DNA from: Actinokineospora iranica
GTDB taxonomy: Bacteria > Actinomycetota > Actinomycetes > Mycobacteriales > Pseudonocardiaceae
DNA length: 64,000 nucleotides
Direction: 5' to 3'
Assembly: GCF_900101685.1 (NCBI RefSeq)
Contig: NZ_FMZZ01000001.1
Location: forward strand, 124,001-188,000
Shown here: piece after piece, positions 10,501-19,808 of the stretch
Numbering within the stretch: position 1 is the stretch's first letter
How the letters are laid out: every line of letters starts with the position of its first letter
Program-made: the position numbers and the translations under genes
The notes under the pieces: generated by a model
The model's database searches: none
What the model was told of the DNA's origin: nothing
The model's input: the letters and a program-made list of their open reading frames with translations, nothing else

Positions 10501-10659
10501 GGGCTGGAACTCGCCCGCCACCAGGCGGATCGGGGGGTCGTCGGACTTCTGGTCAGGCTGTGCGGCGCCCGCGAGACCGGGGACGGTCAGCACGGCGCCC
10601 ACCAGCACGGTCGAGACGACGAGTGTGAACACTCGACGCCTCGGCGTCGCACTGAGCAT
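7588..10659 (-). CDS. Secreted S8 family serine peptidase with C-terminal accessory domains
   Basis: A 1023-residue subtilase. ATG 10659 is preceded by gtgaggaac, a good ribosome site, and begins a signal peptide (RRR, hydrophobic run, cleavage near AGAAQ, about residue 33). A long propeptide-like region (about 45-225) precedes the catalytic domain: Asp246 in AVADTG, His295 in GHGTH, Ser573 in SGTSMSNP, a wide spacing that includes a large insertion. After it come a P/CUB-like jelly-roll domain as in KP-43 subtilases (about 640-760), a putative Ig domain with NPGNQTTTVG, and a C-terminal carbohydrate-binding-like module beginning ELLANPGFEGG. It is probably an extracellular degradative enzyme. 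It lies inside the proteasome neighbourhood, with its own terminator. Confidence 0.93.
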   Translation of the reverse strand: MLSATPRRRVFTLVVSTVLVGAVLTVPGLAGAAQPDQKSDDPPIRLVAGEFQPGDMPDAPTGLEARPLAARERGSHIIQFAGPVREEWKVGIVALGGRIVEYIPDYAFKVRMNPGQAQRAKLLPGVRWVGRFQPAWKVSLDAKAEVDEGKPAVYKVRAERGADLAAIRRAAESTGAVVSSAEDGGLLLAAESGQITRIASIEDVASVDRFRIPEKHNETAAGTIMKATEANNRGYDGSTQTVAVADTGLGGGTAETAHPDIPAARIQAVRALVAPDAPGCYDVRGNGAEDVDSGHGTHVAVSAVGDGAADGRGKSAAYASRLVFQAVEDYVDMQNTCANQYPDGYYLLGIPDDLGRLFQQAYDDGARIHSNSWGSASAGQYTDTAQSADRFVNTHRDMLVSFSAANEGTDANSDGVIDNDSIGAPATAKNVLTVGASENGKAQYPCDAALTYPPQTSKEQATFANRSCQQVNGQNIIPTWGDWWPHDYPMDPIRSDPQTGNPQQVAAFSSRGPTDDNRIKPDVVAPGSWILSGYSDMYQQQYDPAANPETNAPQHDGYGFPLTDDYKYFSGTSMSNPLAAGGASVVRDYYQKKHGVAASAALVKGTLVNSATDLLDENGDGADDNDLPIPNPHEGWGLVNLDRATDGTARFVDETEPGLATGGVAETKYTLRAGEPLKVTMAYSDKEAAVSAAVTLVNDLDLEVVSPNGTVYRGNVFVGGWSATGGAPDRRNNLENVYLPDPAAGEWTVRVRGFNVPFGPQKFAVVTDGAFAAGGGTNADPVVVNPGNQTTTVGAAVNLQVQATDADGDQLAYTAAGLPAGLTIGSGNGLISGTPTAAGTNPVTVTVTDARGGSGAATFTWTVAAQGTARELLANPGFEGGATGWSGTTSVISDSTSRPARTGTWWAHLGGNGRAMSENLYQEVTIPATATSASARFWVRVDTAESSTTTQYDKLQLQVLDSSGAVLATLGAVSNLNAGTVYVQKTYNLSAYKGQRIRLRWLATEDSSLQTTFAVDDAALTVS

Positions 10660-11043
10660 CGGGTTCCTCACATTGTGCGGGTTGACGACTCTGGCATTCC
10701 CGGGCAGATCCACTCCGGCCATCACCATGCCCTCACGGGACACGGGAAACGACCAGTCGAGCCACCTGACCGGGTGAACCACTGCCGGGCGGGACTATGT
10801 CTGGCGGCCCGAGGGCCCGCCCTGGCCCCACCGTCGGAAACATCGTCACGACCTGCGGGAACGCTTCGCTCGACCCCGCGCCCGCGACCAACGAGCGGAG
10901 AACTGTGACGCGCGACACATTTCTCGATCGGACGATCACGGCCGAACGGCCCAACCGGGCCGGGCGATCGGCCGCCCCCTCCCAGGTCCGCAATGGACTG
11001 TCCACAGCGGAGCCCCGGAGGACCCGCGATGGAGTCCGAACGC
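10660..11043. other. Non-coding stretch between the subtilase and the prcA terminator
   Basis: About 380 bp with no convincing gene on either strand. It must contain the leftward promoter of the secreted subtilase; I could not pick out its -35 and -10 boxes. Weak open frames here have no conserved features. Confidence 0.5.
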
Positions 11044-11089
11044 GCCTGGGCCGCTGACCCACATCGGACGTGGTGTCAGCGGCCCAGGC
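11044..11089 (-). terminator. Intrinsic terminator after prcA
   Basis: Perfect 15-bp inverted repeat (11044-11058 with 11075-11089, gcctgggccgctgac) and a 16-nt loop, 18 bases beyond the prcA stop. It ends the proteasome transcript. Confidence 0.8.
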
Positions 11090-11107
11090 ACGCGGCTGTG
11101 CTGCGGG

Positions 11108-11884
11108 CTACTCCGGCGGGGTCTCGTCCGATGCCGGGGGCAGTTCGACGTCCTCGACCGGCTTCGCCTCGGGTTCGGCGGGCAGCAGCGCGGTCAGGGC
11201 GGCGCCCTCGATACGGCGGAACGCCCGCGGCGGCCGGGTGCGGTCGAGGACCGCGACCTCCAGCTTGGCCAGCGCGGCCGCGGCGGTGTCGCCGTTGCCC
11301 GCCGGGGCGCTGCCCGACCCGGCGGCGAGCGCCTTCACCGCGAGGCGGACCGCTTCGGCGAGGGCGTGGCCTTCCTCGAAGGTCTCCTTGAGCGAGGCCA
11401 CGATCGGGTCGGTCTGGCCGCCCATCACCAGGAACTGCGGCTCGTCGACGATCGAGCCGTCGTAGGTGAGCCGGTAAAGCTGGTCCTGCGCGGCGGTGGC
11501 GCCCACCTCGGCGACGCAGATCTCCACCTCCATCGGCTTGACCTGCTCGGTGAAGATCGTGCCCAGGGTCTGCGCGTAGACGTTGGCCAACTGGCGGGCG
11601 GAGACGTCGCGTCGGTCGTAGGAGTAGCCCCACAGGTCCACGTGGCGGATACCGCCCCGGCGCAGGCTCTCGTACTCGCTGTAGCGGCCCGCGGCGGCGA
11701 AGCCGATGCGGTCGTAGATCTCCGAGACCTTGTGCAGCGTCGCCGACGGGTTCTCGGCGACGAACAGCACTCCGTCGGCGTACTTGAGCGCGACGACGCT
11801 GCGGCCCCGGGCGATGCCCTTGCGGGCGTACTCCGAGCGATCGCGCATCAACTGCTCGGGCGAGGCGTACAACGGCATCGTCAC
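11108..11884 (-). CDS. prcA: 20S proteasome alpha subunit PrcA
   Basis: Forms the outer heptameric rings of the 20S core and gates substrate entry. The 258 residues have the N-terminal gating segment [20 protein letters not shown] and the alpha-type helix and fold, with no catalytic N-terminal Thr. The C-terminal tail (about 220-258) is Pro/Glu-rich and variable between species. It follows prcB by 54 bp on the same strand; the operon order dop-pup-prcB-prcA matches mycobacteria. Confidence 0.97.
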   Translation of the reverse strand: MTMPLYASPEQLMRDRSEYARKGIARGRSVVALKYADGVLFVAENPSATLHKVSEIYDRIGFAAAGRYSEYESLRRGGIRHVDLWGYSYDRRDVSARQLANVYAQTLGTIFTEQVKPMEVEICVAEVGATAAQDQLYRLTYDGSIVDEPQFLVMGGQTDPIVASLKETFEEGHALAEAVRLAVKALAAGSGSAPAGNGDTAAAALAKLEVAVLDRTRPPRAFRRIEGAALTALLPAEPEAKPVEDVELPPASDETPPE

Positions 11885-11938
11885 GGGGCAGGCTCCTTAC
11901 TCTCCACGGTCAGGACATTTTCGCGGTCAGGGAAGTCC

Positions 11939-12799
11939 TCAGCCGCGCGGGCGGCTCGCGCGGGCGGTCACCACGGCCTCGGCGACCGCGGCGGCCTCAT
12001 CCTCGGCCACCCGGACAGCGCCATCGTCGGCGGTGATGGTCACGATGCTCGGGTAGATCCGGCGGGCCAGGTCCGGGCCGCCGGTGGCCGAGTCGTCGTC
12101 CGCGGCGTCGAACAGGGCCTCGACCGCGGTGCGGACGGCGCCCGCCCGGTCGGCGTCGGGGTCGTAGAGCTTCTTGAGGGCCGACTTGGCGAACATCGAC
12201 CCGGAGCCGATCGCGTGGAAGCCCGCGTGCTCCTCGTACCGGCCGCCGGTGACGTCGTAGGAGACGATCCGGCCCGCGCGGGCGGGGTCGGCGCTGTCGA
12301 TGTCGTAGCCGACGAACAGCGGCAGCACGGCCAAGCCCGCCATCGCCACGTCGAGGTTGCCGCGGACCATGGTCGCGAGCTTGTTCGACTTGCCGTCGAG
12401 GGAGAGCGGAACGCCCTCGATCTTCTCGTAGTGCTGCAACTCCACGGTGTAGAGCCGCACCATCTCCACCGCCAAACCCGCGGTGCCCGCGATGCCCACC
12501 GCCGAGTAGCCGTCGGTGACGTAGACCTTCTCCATGTCCCGCTGCGCGATCAGGTTGCCCGCCGTCGCCCTGCGGTCACCCGCGATCAAGACGCCGCCGG
12601 GGAAGGTGAGCGCGACGATCGTGGTGCCGTGCGGGATCTCGGCCCTGCCCACGGCCCGCGGATCGCGCGCCGCGCGCGACCCGGGCAGCAGTTCAGGGGC
12701 CTGGGAACGCAGGAAGTCGGTGAACGACGACGTTCCTGCCGACAGGTAGGCAGCTGAGAGCGAGGCTCCCAGCTGCCCCCGGGACGAGGTGTGTTCCAT
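11939..12799 (-). CDS. prcB: 20S proteasome beta subunit PrcB
   Basis: The catalytic inner-ring subunit. Of 286 residues the first 58 are a propeptide that is removed autocatalytically, exposing Thr59 ([10 protein letters not shown]); GDRRATAG supplies the conserved Asp/Lys-Arg environment. A ribosome site gaaagaagg precedes ATG 12799. It assembles with PrcA into a 28-subunit core that degrades pupylated substrates delivered by Mpa/ARC. It lies 46 bp after pup. Confidence 0.97.
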   Translation of the reverse strand: MEHTSSRGQLGASLSAAYLSAGTSSFTDFLRSQAPELLPGSRAARDPRAVGRAEIPHGTTIVALTFPGGVLIAGDRRATAGNLIAQRDMEKVYVTDGYSAVGIAGTAGLAVEMVRLYTVELQHYEKIEGVPLSLDGKSNKLATMVRGNLDVAMAGLAVLPLFVGYDIDSADPARAGRIVSYDVTGGRYEEHAGFHAIGSGSMFAKSALKKLYDPDADRAGAVRTAVEALFDAADDDSATGGPDLARRIYPSIVTITADDGAVRVAEDEAAAVAEAVVTARASRPRG

Positions 12800-12845
12800 G
12801 CCTTCTTTCGTTCCTGTCGCGGGATGGGACCGGGGCGGTGGGGTC

Positions 12846-13040
12846 TTACTCGCCGCCCTTTTGCACGTAGGCGCGGACGAAGTCCTCCGCGTTCTCCTCC
12901 AACACGTCGTCGATCTCGTCGAGGATCGCGTCGGTGTCGTCGCCGAGCTTCTCCCGGCGCTCCTGTCCGGCCGCGGTGGTGTCCTCGACGCCCTCGTCGC
13001 CGTCTCCGCCGCCCTGGCGCTGCTTGTGCTCCTGGGACAT
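12846..13040 (-). CDS. pup: Prokaryotic ubiquitin-like protein Pup, Glu-terminated form
   Basis: A 64-residue, highly acidic, mostly disordered modifier. The start [11 protein letters not shown] at 13040 matches the family; an upstream in-frame ATG would add 23 atypical residues. The helix that binds the Mpa coiled coil is in the second half ([20 protein letters not shown]). It ends KGGE, so the terminal residue is already Glu and no deamidation by Dop is needed before ligation, unlike the GGQ form in mycobacteria. It sits between dop and prcB. Confidence 0.97.
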   Translation of the reverse strand: MSQEHKQRQGGGDGDEGVEDTTAAGQERREKLGDDTDAILDEIDDVLEENAEDFVRAYVQKGGE

Positions 13041-13152
13041 ATCGCCTCCCGGTCGTGGCTGGCCTACTGCGAACATTACCCAGCCGGACCGACTTTCGTC
13101 GCCGTCCACGCCGGGCGCAAGATCACCAGGCGGCCCGCGGCCGGGAATTCCG

Positions 13153-14664
13153 CTACCGGCGCTTAGCCGCGCCGGTCAGCGCGTCCACCAGTTCCTCGGC
13201 CGTGGCCGCCGCGTCGAGCAGGGCTCCGACGTGGGCCTTGGTGCCGCGCAGCGGCTCCAAGGTCGGGATGCGCACCAGCGACTCCCGGCCGAGGTCGAAG
13301 ATGACCGAGTCCCAGGACGCGGCCGCGATGGAGTTCGGGTAGCGCTCCAGGCAGCGGCCGCGGAAGTAGGCGCGGGTGTCCTGCGGCGGGGTGGTGATCG
13401 CCGCGCGGACCTCGTCCTCGCTGACCAGGCGTTTCATCGAGCCGCGGGCCACCAGCCGGTTGTAGAGGCCCTTGTCTAGCCGCACGTCGGAGTACTGCAG
13501 GTCGACCAGGTGCAGCCGGGGCGAGGACCAGGCCAGGCCGTCGCGGGCGCGGAAGCCCTCCAGCAGCCGCAGCTTGGCGGGCCAGTCGAGCCGGTCGGCG
13601 CACTCCTGCGGGTCGCGGGAGAGCGCGTCGAGGATCTCGCCCCACGTGCGCAGCACGTCGAGGGCCACCCGGTCGACCTCGGTGCGGTCGAGGTGCTCGG
13701 CGACCATCTCGTGGTAGGCGTGCTGTAGGTCCAAACCGGTGAACTTGCGGCCGTTGGCGAGCTCGACGGTGGCCTTGAGCGTCGGGTCGTGGCTGATCAC
13801 GTGCACGGCGCGGACCGGGTCGGCCAGCTTGAGGTGGTCGAAGCGGACGCCAGCCTCGATCAGGTCCAGGACCAGCGCGGTGGTGCCGACCTTGAGGTAG
13901 GTGGACGTCTCGGCCAGGTTCGCGTCGCCGATGATGACATGCAGGCGGCGGTACTTGTCGGCGTCGGCGTGCGGCTCGTCGCGGGTGTTGATGATGCCGC
14001 GCTTGAGCGTGGTCTCCAGGCCGACCTCGACCTCGATGTAGTCGGCGCGCTGGGAGAGCTGGAAGCCCGCTTCCTCCCCGGACGACCCCAGGCCGACCCG
14101 GCCGGAGCCGCAGACCACCTGGCGGGAGGCGAAGAACGGGGTGAGGCCCGCGATGACCGAGGTGAACGGAGTGCCGCGGGCCATCAGGTAGTTCTCGTGG
14201 GTGCCGTAGCTGGCGCCCTTGCCGTCGACGTTGTTCTTGTAGAGCTGCAAACGGGGCTGGCCTGGGACAGTGGCCGCGCGCATGGCCGCCTCCTCCATCA
14301 CCCGCTCCCCCGCCTTGTCCCAGATCACCGCGTCGCGGGCGTTGGTCACCTCGGGGGCGGAGTACTCGGGGTGGGCGTGGTCGACGTAGAGCCGGGCGCC
14401 GTTGGTGAGGATGACGTTGGCCGCGCCGAGGTCCTCGACATCCGGGTCGGACGGGGCCATGCCGGGGACGCCGAGGTCGAACCCGCGCGCGTCGCGCAGC
14501 GGGGACTCCACCTCGTAGTCCCAGCGGGCGCGCCGGGCCCGGGGGATGTCCGCCGCCGCGGCGTAGGCCAGCACGACCTGCGTCGATGTCAACACCGGGT
14601 TCGCCGTGGCATCGCCCGGCACCGCGATGCCGTACTCGACTTCGGTTCCCATGATCCGCCGCAT
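13153..14664 (-). CDS. dop: Depupylase/deamidase Dop
   Basis: Paralogue of PafA (503 residues) with the same ligase fold: [17 protein letters not shown] at the N-terminus, the Dop-type insertion after about residue 40, [14 protein letters not shown] and [15 protein letters not shown]. Dop removes Pup from substrates and, in species with Gln-ending Pup, deamidates it. Because this Pup ends in Glu, depupylation is the expected role. A TAGGCT box lies 6 nt before the ATG. It is the first gene of dop-pup-prcB-prcA. Confidence 0.96.
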   Translation of the reverse strand: MRRIMGTEVEYGIAVPGDATANPVLTSTQVVLAYAAAADIPRARRARWDYEVESPLRDARGFDLGVPGMAPSDPDVEDLGAANVILTNGARLYVDHAHPEYSAPEVTNARDAVIWDKAGERVMEEAAMRAATVPGQPRLQLYKNNVDGKGASYGTHENYLMARGTPFTSVIAGLTPFFASRQVVCGSGRVGLGSSGEEAGFQLSQRADYIEVEVGLETTLKRGIINTRDEPHADADKYRRLHVIIGDANLAETSTYLKVGTTALVLDLIEAGVRFDHLKLADPVRAVHVISHDPTLKATVELANGRKFTGLDLQHAYHEMVAEHLDRTEVDRVALDVLRTWGEILDALSRDPQECADRLDWPAKLRLLEGFRARDGLAWSSPRLHLVDLQYSDVRLDKGLYNRLVARGSMKRLVSEDEVRAAITTPPQDTRAYFRGRCLERYPNSIAAASWDSVIFDLGRESLVRIPTLEPLRGTKAHVGALLDAAATAEELVDALTGAAKRR

Positions 14665-14670
14665 GGGCCC

Positions 14671-14676
14671 AGCCTA
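14671..14676 (-). promoter_or_regulatory. Candidate -10 box of a leaderless dop transcript
   Basis: TAGGCT on the minus strand, followed by gggccc and the ATG of dop (6-nt spacer). It would drive dop-pup-prcB-prcA. Confidence 0.5.
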
Positions 14677-14719
14677 CGGGTCCGAACCGACCACTTCGGC
14701 GTGAGCCGTGCCGCGCGGA

Positions 14720-14725
14720 TAAGTT
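14720..14725 (+). promoter_or_regulatory. Candidate -10 box of the NUDIX gene
   Basis: TAAGTT, 7 nt before GTG 14733; it would give a leaderless transcript divergent from dop. Confidence 0.35.
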
Positions 14726-14732
14726 CGCCGAT

Positions 14733-15275
14733 GTGAACGCCGCGGAATTGGTGGCCGTGTACGACGCGAACGGCGAAGTGGTGGGCAGCGCCACCAGGGC
14801 CAGGATGCGCGCGGAGGGGCTGTGGCACGCCTGCGGCGCGGTCCTGGTCCGCTCGGCCGACGGCGAGCGCGTCTACGTGCACCGGCGGACCGACACCAAG
14901 GACGTCTACCCCGGGATGCACGACTGCTGGGCCGGTGGGGTGGTCGCCGCGGGCGAGACGCCGCGGGAATGCGCCGAACGCGAACTCGCCGAGGAACTGG
15001 GCGTCAGCGGGGTGGCGCTGACGCCGCTGTTCGTCTTGCCGATCGACCTGCCGCCGGTCCGGGTGCACATGTCCGCCTACGAGACACGCTGGGACGGCCC
15101 GATCGTCACCCAGGCCGCCGAGATCGCCAGCGGCGAGTGGATGACCGTGGCCGACCTGCGCGCCCGCCTGGCCGACCCGGCGTGGCCGTTCGTGCCCGAC
15201 GGGCGGCTGGCCGCCCTGGAGTGGTTCAGAGGCCTCTGGCGAGCGCGGCGGCGGCCTTGGGGGCCAGCCGGGTGA
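14733..15275 (+). CDS. NUDIX hydrolase domain protein
   Basis: A 180-residue protein with a complete Nudix box, GGVVAAGETPRECAERELAEELGV-like, at about residues 68-91 (two adjacent pieces: GVVAAGETP and RELAEELG). The preceding WHACGAVLVRSADG and VHRRTDTKDVYPGMHD resemble the isopentenyl-diphosphate isomerase/YfcD branch of the superfamily. It hydrolyses some nucleoside-diphosphate-linked or isoprenoid-like substrate, not identifiable here. Its 3' end overlaps the convergent lipoprotein gene by 50 bp. Confidence 0.88.
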   Translation: MNAAELVAVYDANGEVVGSATRARMRAEGLWHACGAVLVRSADGERVYVHRRTDTKDVYPGMHDCWAGGVVAAGETPRECAERELAEELGVSGVALTPLFVLPIDLPPVRVHMSAYETRWDGPIVTQAAEIASGEWMTVADLRARLADPAWPFVPDGRLAALEWFRGLWRARRRPWGPAG

Positions 15276-15927
15276 CCGCGGAGCGCGCCCTGGCCGCGGT
15301 GCCCGACTCGACGGTCACCGCGGTCACCAGGTTCCCCCTGGCCAGCAGGACCGTGCAGGTGACCTTGCCCGGCCCGGACGCGCACCAGCTCAGCCGGTCG
15401 TCGACCCCGGGCAGCGCGGACAGCGGGGCGCCCTCGTCGACCAGGAAGGACTCTCCGTCGACCTGGAAAGCGCCGCAGTCGAGGGCGTCGCGGGCCGCGG
15501 CGAGCACGGCGGTGGGGTCCTCGGCGTAGGCGACCCGCTGGCGCAGCATCGAGCCGCTGCGGTACTTCCAGGTGGTCTCCTGGCCCGGTGCGGACGCCGC
15601 GCCGAGCCGGACGCCGCAGTCCGGCAGGGTGGCGGGGACGCCGGTGTCCGGCGCGCCGGACGCGCTGACCTCCTCCGCGGCCAGGTCGGCCGCGGTGAGC
15701 GCGCCGAGCGCGACCGTCGCGGCGCGGTCCTTGGCCGCGGCGGCTGAGGACGCGGCCGTGGTCGGCGCCGGGGCGCTGGACGGCTGGGCCGGGGCGGCCG
15801 AGGTCGCGGACGGCGGCGCGTCGTCGTAGTAGGTGTAGAGGTCGTTGGGCCGGTCGGAGCAGCCCGCGAGCAGGCTTACCGGCAGGACCGTGGCGCAGGC
15901 GGCGGCCAGCACGTGGACACGACGCAA
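15226..15927 (-). CDS. Secreted lipoprotein (DUF3558-like)
   Basis: A 233-residue lipoprotein: TTG start with gaagggga ahead, signal MRRVHVLAAACATVLPVSLL and lipobox LAGC (Cys23), then an Ala/Pro/Ser-rich linker (about 40-65) and a globular domain with four cysteines that could form disulfides (DCGV, DCGA, WCAS, VTCTV). The domain resembles the actinobacterial DUF3558 group, role unknown. It converges on the NUDIX gene. Confidence 0.75.
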   Translation of the reverse strand: MRRVHVLAAACATVLPVSLLAGCSDRPNDLYTYYDDAPPSATSAAPAQPSSAPAPTTAASSAAAAKDRAATVALGALTAADLAAEEVSASGAPDTGVPATLPDCGVRLGAASAPGQETTWKYRSGSMLRQRVAYAEDPTAVLAAARDALDCGAFQVDGESFLVDEGAPLSALPGVDDRLSWCASGPGKVTCTVLLARGNLVTAVTVESGTAARARSAVTRLAPKAAAALARGL

Positions 15928-16008
15928 CGGTCGTCCCCTTCGAGGAAGTCGGCGGTGGGGTCCTGGCTGACGCTACCGGTCTGGATCAACGACCGGAATC
16001 CTCGGGGT

Positions 16009-16932
16009 TCACTCCCAGCGCAACGCGGACCGGGTCGCCCAGTACTCGGCCGGGTCTTCCGCGAGATCGGGCAGCTCAGGCGGGGTGAGACCAGCCGAGG
16101 CGAGGTTGGCCGCGAGTTGCGCGGTGCTCGCCGGGCCGAGCAGGACCGTGTCCGCCCACGGCTGGGCCAGCGCCACCGACAGGGCGAGAGCGTCGGGTGT
16201 CGCGCCCAGTTCGCGGGCCGCGGCGAGCAGCGACTCCGGCGCGCGGACGGCGAGCCTGCCGTTGGCCAACGCCTCCTTCACGGCCACGTGGGCGCCGTGC
16301 GCGTGCGCATCGGCCAGCGCGGGGCCCACCGACGGCTCCAGTGGGTTCCAGGTGGACTGGACAGCCCGGAACACCCGCACGCCAGCGCGTTCCAGCGCCA
16401 GGCCGCGTCGTACGGTGTCCGCTTGGGCCGGTCCGGAGGTCGAGAATCCCAGCCGCTGCCCGGAATCGGCCAGCTCGGCCAGGGCGTCGAGCAGCGGGCC
16501 GTCGGTGAACAGCGGACTGTCCGAGGTGAGCGAGTGCACCTGGTACAGGGCGATCCGGTCGCCCAGCAGGGCGCGGCTCTCGGCGAGCTGGGCGCGGAAC
16601 CGGGGCAGCGAGTGCTCTTTGGACTCGTGCGTCTCGGCGTCCATCCGCCAGCCGCCGACGTAGGCGTAGCCCCACTTGGACGACACGGTCACGTCGGTGT
16701 GGCCGCGGGCGTCGAGCCAGCCCGCCAGGAACTCCTCCGCGCGCCCGTAGGACCGCGCGGTGTCGACCCGGCGGATTCCGGCGGCGTACGCGGCGTCCAG
16801 CACGTCCTCGGTGGCCGCGCGCAGGCTCGCCACGCCCCGGTCGGCCGGGAGGGCGCCCGCGCGGCCCAGGTTGATGTAGGCGGGCCGCCCGAGGGCGGCC
16901 AGGCCCAGCGTGAACCGGTTCAGTGTCGACAC
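16009..16932 (-). CDS. Aldo/keto reductase
   Basis: A 307-residue (beta/alpha)8 NAD(P)H-dependent reductase. The catalytic Asp-Tyr pair is in VDTARSYGRAEEFL, the Lys in SSKWGY and the His in YQVHSL. The start is GTG 16932 with a CATAAT box 7 nt upstream. Substrate unknown. It lies between mpa and the dop operon, all on the minus strand, but the mpa terminator separates it from mpa. Confidence 0.9.
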   Translation of the reverse strand: MSTLNRFTLGLAALGRPAYINLGRAGALPADRGVASLRAATEDVLDAAYAAGIRRVDTARSYGRAEEFLAGWLDARGHTDVTVSSKWGYAYVGGWRMDAETHESKEHSLPRFRAQLAESRALLGDRIALYQVHSLTSDSPLFTDGPLLDALAELADSGQRLGFSTSGPAQADTVRRGLALERAGVRVFRAVQSTWNPLEPSVGPALADAHAHGAHVAVKEALANGRLAVRAPESLLAAARELGATPDALALSVALAQPWADTVLLGPASTAQLAANLASAGLTPPELPDLAEDPAEYWATRSALRWE

Positions 16933-16939
16933 CGGACCG

Positions 16940-16945
16940 ATTATG
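16940..16945 (-). promoter_or_regulatory. Candidate -10 box of the aldo/keto reductase gene
   Basis: CATAAT on the minus strand, 7 nt before the GTG; leaderless arrangement. Confidence 0.4.
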
Positions 16946-16964
16946 CCCAGCCCCGGAGACAGCT

Positions 16965-16994
16965 GTGGGGCCCCGCACTCGTGCGGGGCCCCAC
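16965..16994 (-). terminator. Terminator hairpin after mpa
   Basis: Perfect 14-bp arms (gtggggccccgcac) around a 2-base centre, 14 bases beyond the mpa stop. Confidence 0.8.
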
Positions 16995-17008
16995 GGTTCG
17001 AGCGTGTC

Positions 17009-18829
17009 CTAGAGGTACTGACCGGTGTTCGTCGCGGTGTCTATCGCCCGCCCGGACTCCTGGTTCTTGCCGGTCACCAAGGTCCGGATGTAGACGATGC
17101 GCTCGCCCTTCTTGCCCGAGATCCGCGCCCAGTCGTCCGGGTTGGTCGTGTTGGGCAGGTCCTCGTTCTCGGCGAACTCGTCGACGATCGCGTCCAGCAG
17201 GTGCTGCACGCGCAGGCCGGGCTGCTTGGTCTCCAGCACCGACTTGATCGCCGCCTTCTTCGCCCGGTCCACGATGTTCTGGATCATCGCGCCGGAGTTG
17301 AAGTCCCGGAAGTACAGGACCTCCTTGTCACCGTTGGCGTAGGTGACCTCCAGGAAGCGGTTCTCCTCCGTCTCCTCGTACATGCGCTCGACGGTGTGCT
17401 GGATCATCGCGTCGATGCACGTGGAGCGGTCGCCGCCGAACTCGGCGAGGTCGTCGGCGTGGATGGGCAGGTTGCTGGTGAGGTACTTGGAGAAGATGTC
17501 CTTCGCCGCCTCCGCGTCCGGCCGCTCGATCTTGATCTTCACGTCGAGCCTGCCTGGTCGCAGGATCGCCGGGTCGATCATGTCCTCGCGGTTGGACGCG
17601 CCGATGACGATGACGTTCTCCAGGCCCTCGACGCCATCGATCTCGCTCAGCAGCTGCGGAACGATGGTCGTCTCGACGTCGGAGGAGACGCCGCTGCCCC
17701 TGGTCCGGAAAATCGAGTCCATCTCGTCGAAGAACACGATCACCGGAGTGCCCTCGGAGGCCTTCTCCCTGGCCCGCTGGAAGATGAGCCGGATGTGCCG
17801 CTCGGTCTCACCGACGAACTTGTTGAGCAGCTCCGGGCCCTTGATGTTGAGGAAGTACGACTTCGCGTCCTTGGGAGCGCTGTCGCCACGCGCCGCGGCC
17901 ACCTTCTTGGCCAGCGAGTTCGCGACAGCCTTCGCGATGAGCGTCTTTCCGCAACCGGGGGGACCGTAGAGCAGCACACCCTTGGGCGGGCGCAGCTCGT
18001 ATTCGGCGAAGAGGTCCTTGTGCAGGAACGGCAACTCGACCGCGTCGCGGATCTGCTCGATCTGCCGGAACAGGCCGCCGATGTCCTCGTAGTCGACATC
18101 GGGCACCTCCTCCAGCACCAGGTCCTCGACCTCGGCCTTGGGCACCCGCTCGTAGGCGTAGCCCGACTTGGCGTCCACCAGCAGCGAGTCGCCGGACTTC
18201 AGCGGCGAGGACGCCAGCGGGTCGGCAAGCCAGACCACCCGCTCCTCGTCCGCGTGTCCGACCACCAGCGCGCGGGTCGGCACCTCATCGTCGTCGGAGG
18301 TCAGCAGTTCGCGCAGGGTGGACACCTCGCCCGTCCGCTCGAACCCGCCTCCCTCGACCACGGTGAGGGCCTCGTTGAGCCGCACGGACTGGCCGCGCCG
18401 CAACTTGTCGCCCTCGACAGCGGGCGACACCGACACGCGCATCTTGCGACCCGCGGTGAACACGTCGACCGTGCCGTCCTCGTGCACATCGAGGAACACG
18501 CCGTAGCCGCTGGGCGGCTGGGCGAGACGATCGACCTCCTCGCGCAAGGCGAGAAGTTGGCCGCGGGCCTCACGAAGCGTGTCGACCAGTTTGGCGTTCC
18601 GCTCGGTGAGCTGGCTCACCCGCTCGGACGCCTCTGCCAGTCGTTGTTCCAGCAGTCGCGAATGCCGTGGCGATTCCGTCAGTTTCCGGCGAAGCAGAGC
18701 GACTTCCTCTTCGAGGAAACGGATCTGCGCGGCTTCCGACCTATCGGGGCGTTCAATCCCCGGGCCGGGCGCGTCACCGTGCTCGTCGTCGGCGTTTTCT
18801 GGCCGACTGCCGGGACGATCGTGCTGCAT
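17009..18829 (-). CDS. mpa: Proteasome-associated AAA+ ATPase Mpa/ARC
   Basis: Hexameric unfoldase that recognises Pup and feeds substrates into the 20S core. ATG 18829 follows a strong ribosome site (gggaggaggtg) and gives 606 residues. N-terminal coiled coil (about 33-100) binds Pup; two OB domains follow (about 105-245); the AAA domain has Walker A GPPGCGKT and Walker [11 protein letters not shown]. The C-terminus ends GQYL, the motif whose penultimate Tyr docks in the alpha-ring pocket. It has its own promoter, divergent from a Pro/Gln-rich membrane protein gene, and a terminator. Also named arc outside mycobacteria. Confidence 0.97.
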   Translation of the reverse strand: MQHDRPGSRPENADDEHGDAPGPGIERPDRSEAAQIRFLEEEVALLRRKLTESPRHSRLLEQRLAEASERVSQLTERNAKLVDTLREARGQLLALREEVDRLAQPPSGYGVFLDVHEDGTVDVFTAGRKMRVSVSPAVEGDKLRRGQSVRLNEALTVVEGGGFERTGEVSTLRELLTSDDDEVPTRALVVGHADEERVVWLADPLASSPLKSGDSLLVDAKSGYAYERVPKAEVEDLVLEEVPDVDYEDIGGLFRQIEQIRDAVELPFLHKDLFAEYELRPPKGVLLYGPPGCGKTLIAKAVANSLAKKVAAARGDSAPKDAKSYFLNIKGPELLNKFVGETERHIRLIFQRAREKASEGTPVIVFFDEMDSIFRTRGSGVSSDVETTIVPQLLSEIDGVEGLENVIVIGASNREDMIDPAILRPGRLDVKIKIERPDAEAAKDIFSKYLTSNLPIHADDLAEFGGDRSTCIDAMIQHTVERMYEETEENRFLEVTYANGDKEVLYFRDFNSGAMIQNIVDRAKKAAIKSVLETKQPGLRVQHLLDAIVDEFAENEDLPNTTNPDDWARISGKKGERIVYIRTLVTGKNQESGRAIDTATNTGQYL

Positions 18830-18970
18830 GTCGGCACCTCCTCCCGAACTCGTACCCCTACGGTACCGGCGATCACCGACAAGGACAGAGCATCCGGATG
18901 TCGGAACTTGCGTGTCACCCCCGCGCAACACTCGCTCGGACGCACATGATGCGCCAACCCGGTGCCAATG

Positions 18971-18997
18971 GGAACCGACCGCCCATTACGGTGCGTC
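18971..18997 (+). promoter_or_regulatory. Possible ECF-sigma promoter
   Basis: ggaacc at 18971-18976 and cgtc at 18994-18997 with a 17-nt spacer, the pattern used by stress-type ECF sigma factors, 66 bp before the first Pro/Gln-rich gene. Only two short boxes support it. Confidence 0.25.
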
Positions 18998-19062
18998 GGT
19001 GTATTAGTCCAACCGCGCGCGTCCAAGAGACCACTGTTCGCAGTCAGAAAGCCCGGGGAGCG

Positions 19063-19788
19063 ATGACCTACCCTCCACAGCAGCCAGATCCGTACGGGCA
19101 ACAGCCCGGGCAGCAGCCCGCGCAGCCTCCGCAACCTGGGCAATTCCCGCCGCAGGGCGGATACCCCCAGCAGCCGGGCCAGTACCCGGGGCAGCAGCCG
19201 CAGCCGGGGCAGCAGACCGGCCCGCAGCCCACCGGGCAGCCCGGTCCTCAGCAGGGCCCCTACCAGGGGCAGTACGCACAGCAGCCCGGCCAGTACGGGC
19301 AGCAGCCGGATCCGTACGGTCAGCAGCCGGGCCAGTACGGACAGCAGCCCGACCCGTACGGTCAGGGCGGGTACGGCCAGTACGGCCAGCCGCAGAAGAA
19401 GAGCCCGATGCCGTGGATCCTCGCGGGCGGCGGCCTGCTGGTGATCGGCATCGTGGTGACCCTGGTGCTGGTCCTCACCGGCGGCTCGGACGCCAGCACG
19501 GCCCGCGGCGCGGCCCAGGCCTACCTCGACGCCGTCACCAGCCGCAGCGCGGAAGCGCACAACAAACTGGTGTGTGACGAGAGCGACAAGGTCACGCAGT
19601 CCGACATCGACAAGGCGTTCAAGGGCGACGACGAGGTCGGCGACCCCAAGCTCGGCGACGTGGTCGAGAAAGGCGACACCGCCACCGCGACCTTCACGGT
19701 GACGGTCAACGGCAAGCAGACCAGCCCCAAGATCCGCCTGCGCAAGCAGGGCGAGAACTGGTGCGTCTCGGGGTTCGGCGGGGGATGA
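19063..19788 (+). CDS. Pro/Gln/Tyr-rich single-pass membrane protein, paralogue 1
   Basis: ATG 19063 follows ccggggagcg and gives 241 residues. Residues 1-115 are a low-complexity cytoplasmic region of QQP/DPYGQ repeats. One membrane helix follows (about 119-141, [19 protein letters not shown]), then an extracytoplasmic domain (about 148-241) of DUF4878/lumazine-binding-like type, with Cys at about 180 and the ending [10 protein letters not shown]. It heads a set of four related genes, each followed by its own hairpin or gap. The function is unknown; similar actinobacterial proteins are envelope-associated. Confidence 0.8.
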   Translation: MTYPPQQPDPYGQQPGQQPAQPPQPGQFPPQGGYPQQPGQYPGQQPQPGQQTGPQPTGQPGPQQGPYQGQYAQQPGQYGQQPDPYGQQPGQYGQQPDPYGQGGYGQYGQPQKKSPMPWILAGGGLLVIGIVVTLVLVLTGGSDASTARGAAQAYLDAVTSRSAEAHNKLVCDESDKVTQSDIDKAFKGDDEVGDPKLGDVVEKGDTATATFTVTVNGKQTSPKIRLRKQGENWCVSGFGGG

Positions 19789-19808
19789 CCCCAGACGACC
19801 GCTGATCT

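Noticed and set aside
10783-11057. Possible 86-codon gene between subtilase and prcA
   Set aside because: Composition and codon use are poor, no ribosome site, and it overlaps the prcA terminator.
16009-18829. Aldo/keto reductase as part of the proteasome operon
   Set aside because: A strong hairpin separates mpa from it, and it has its own -10 box.
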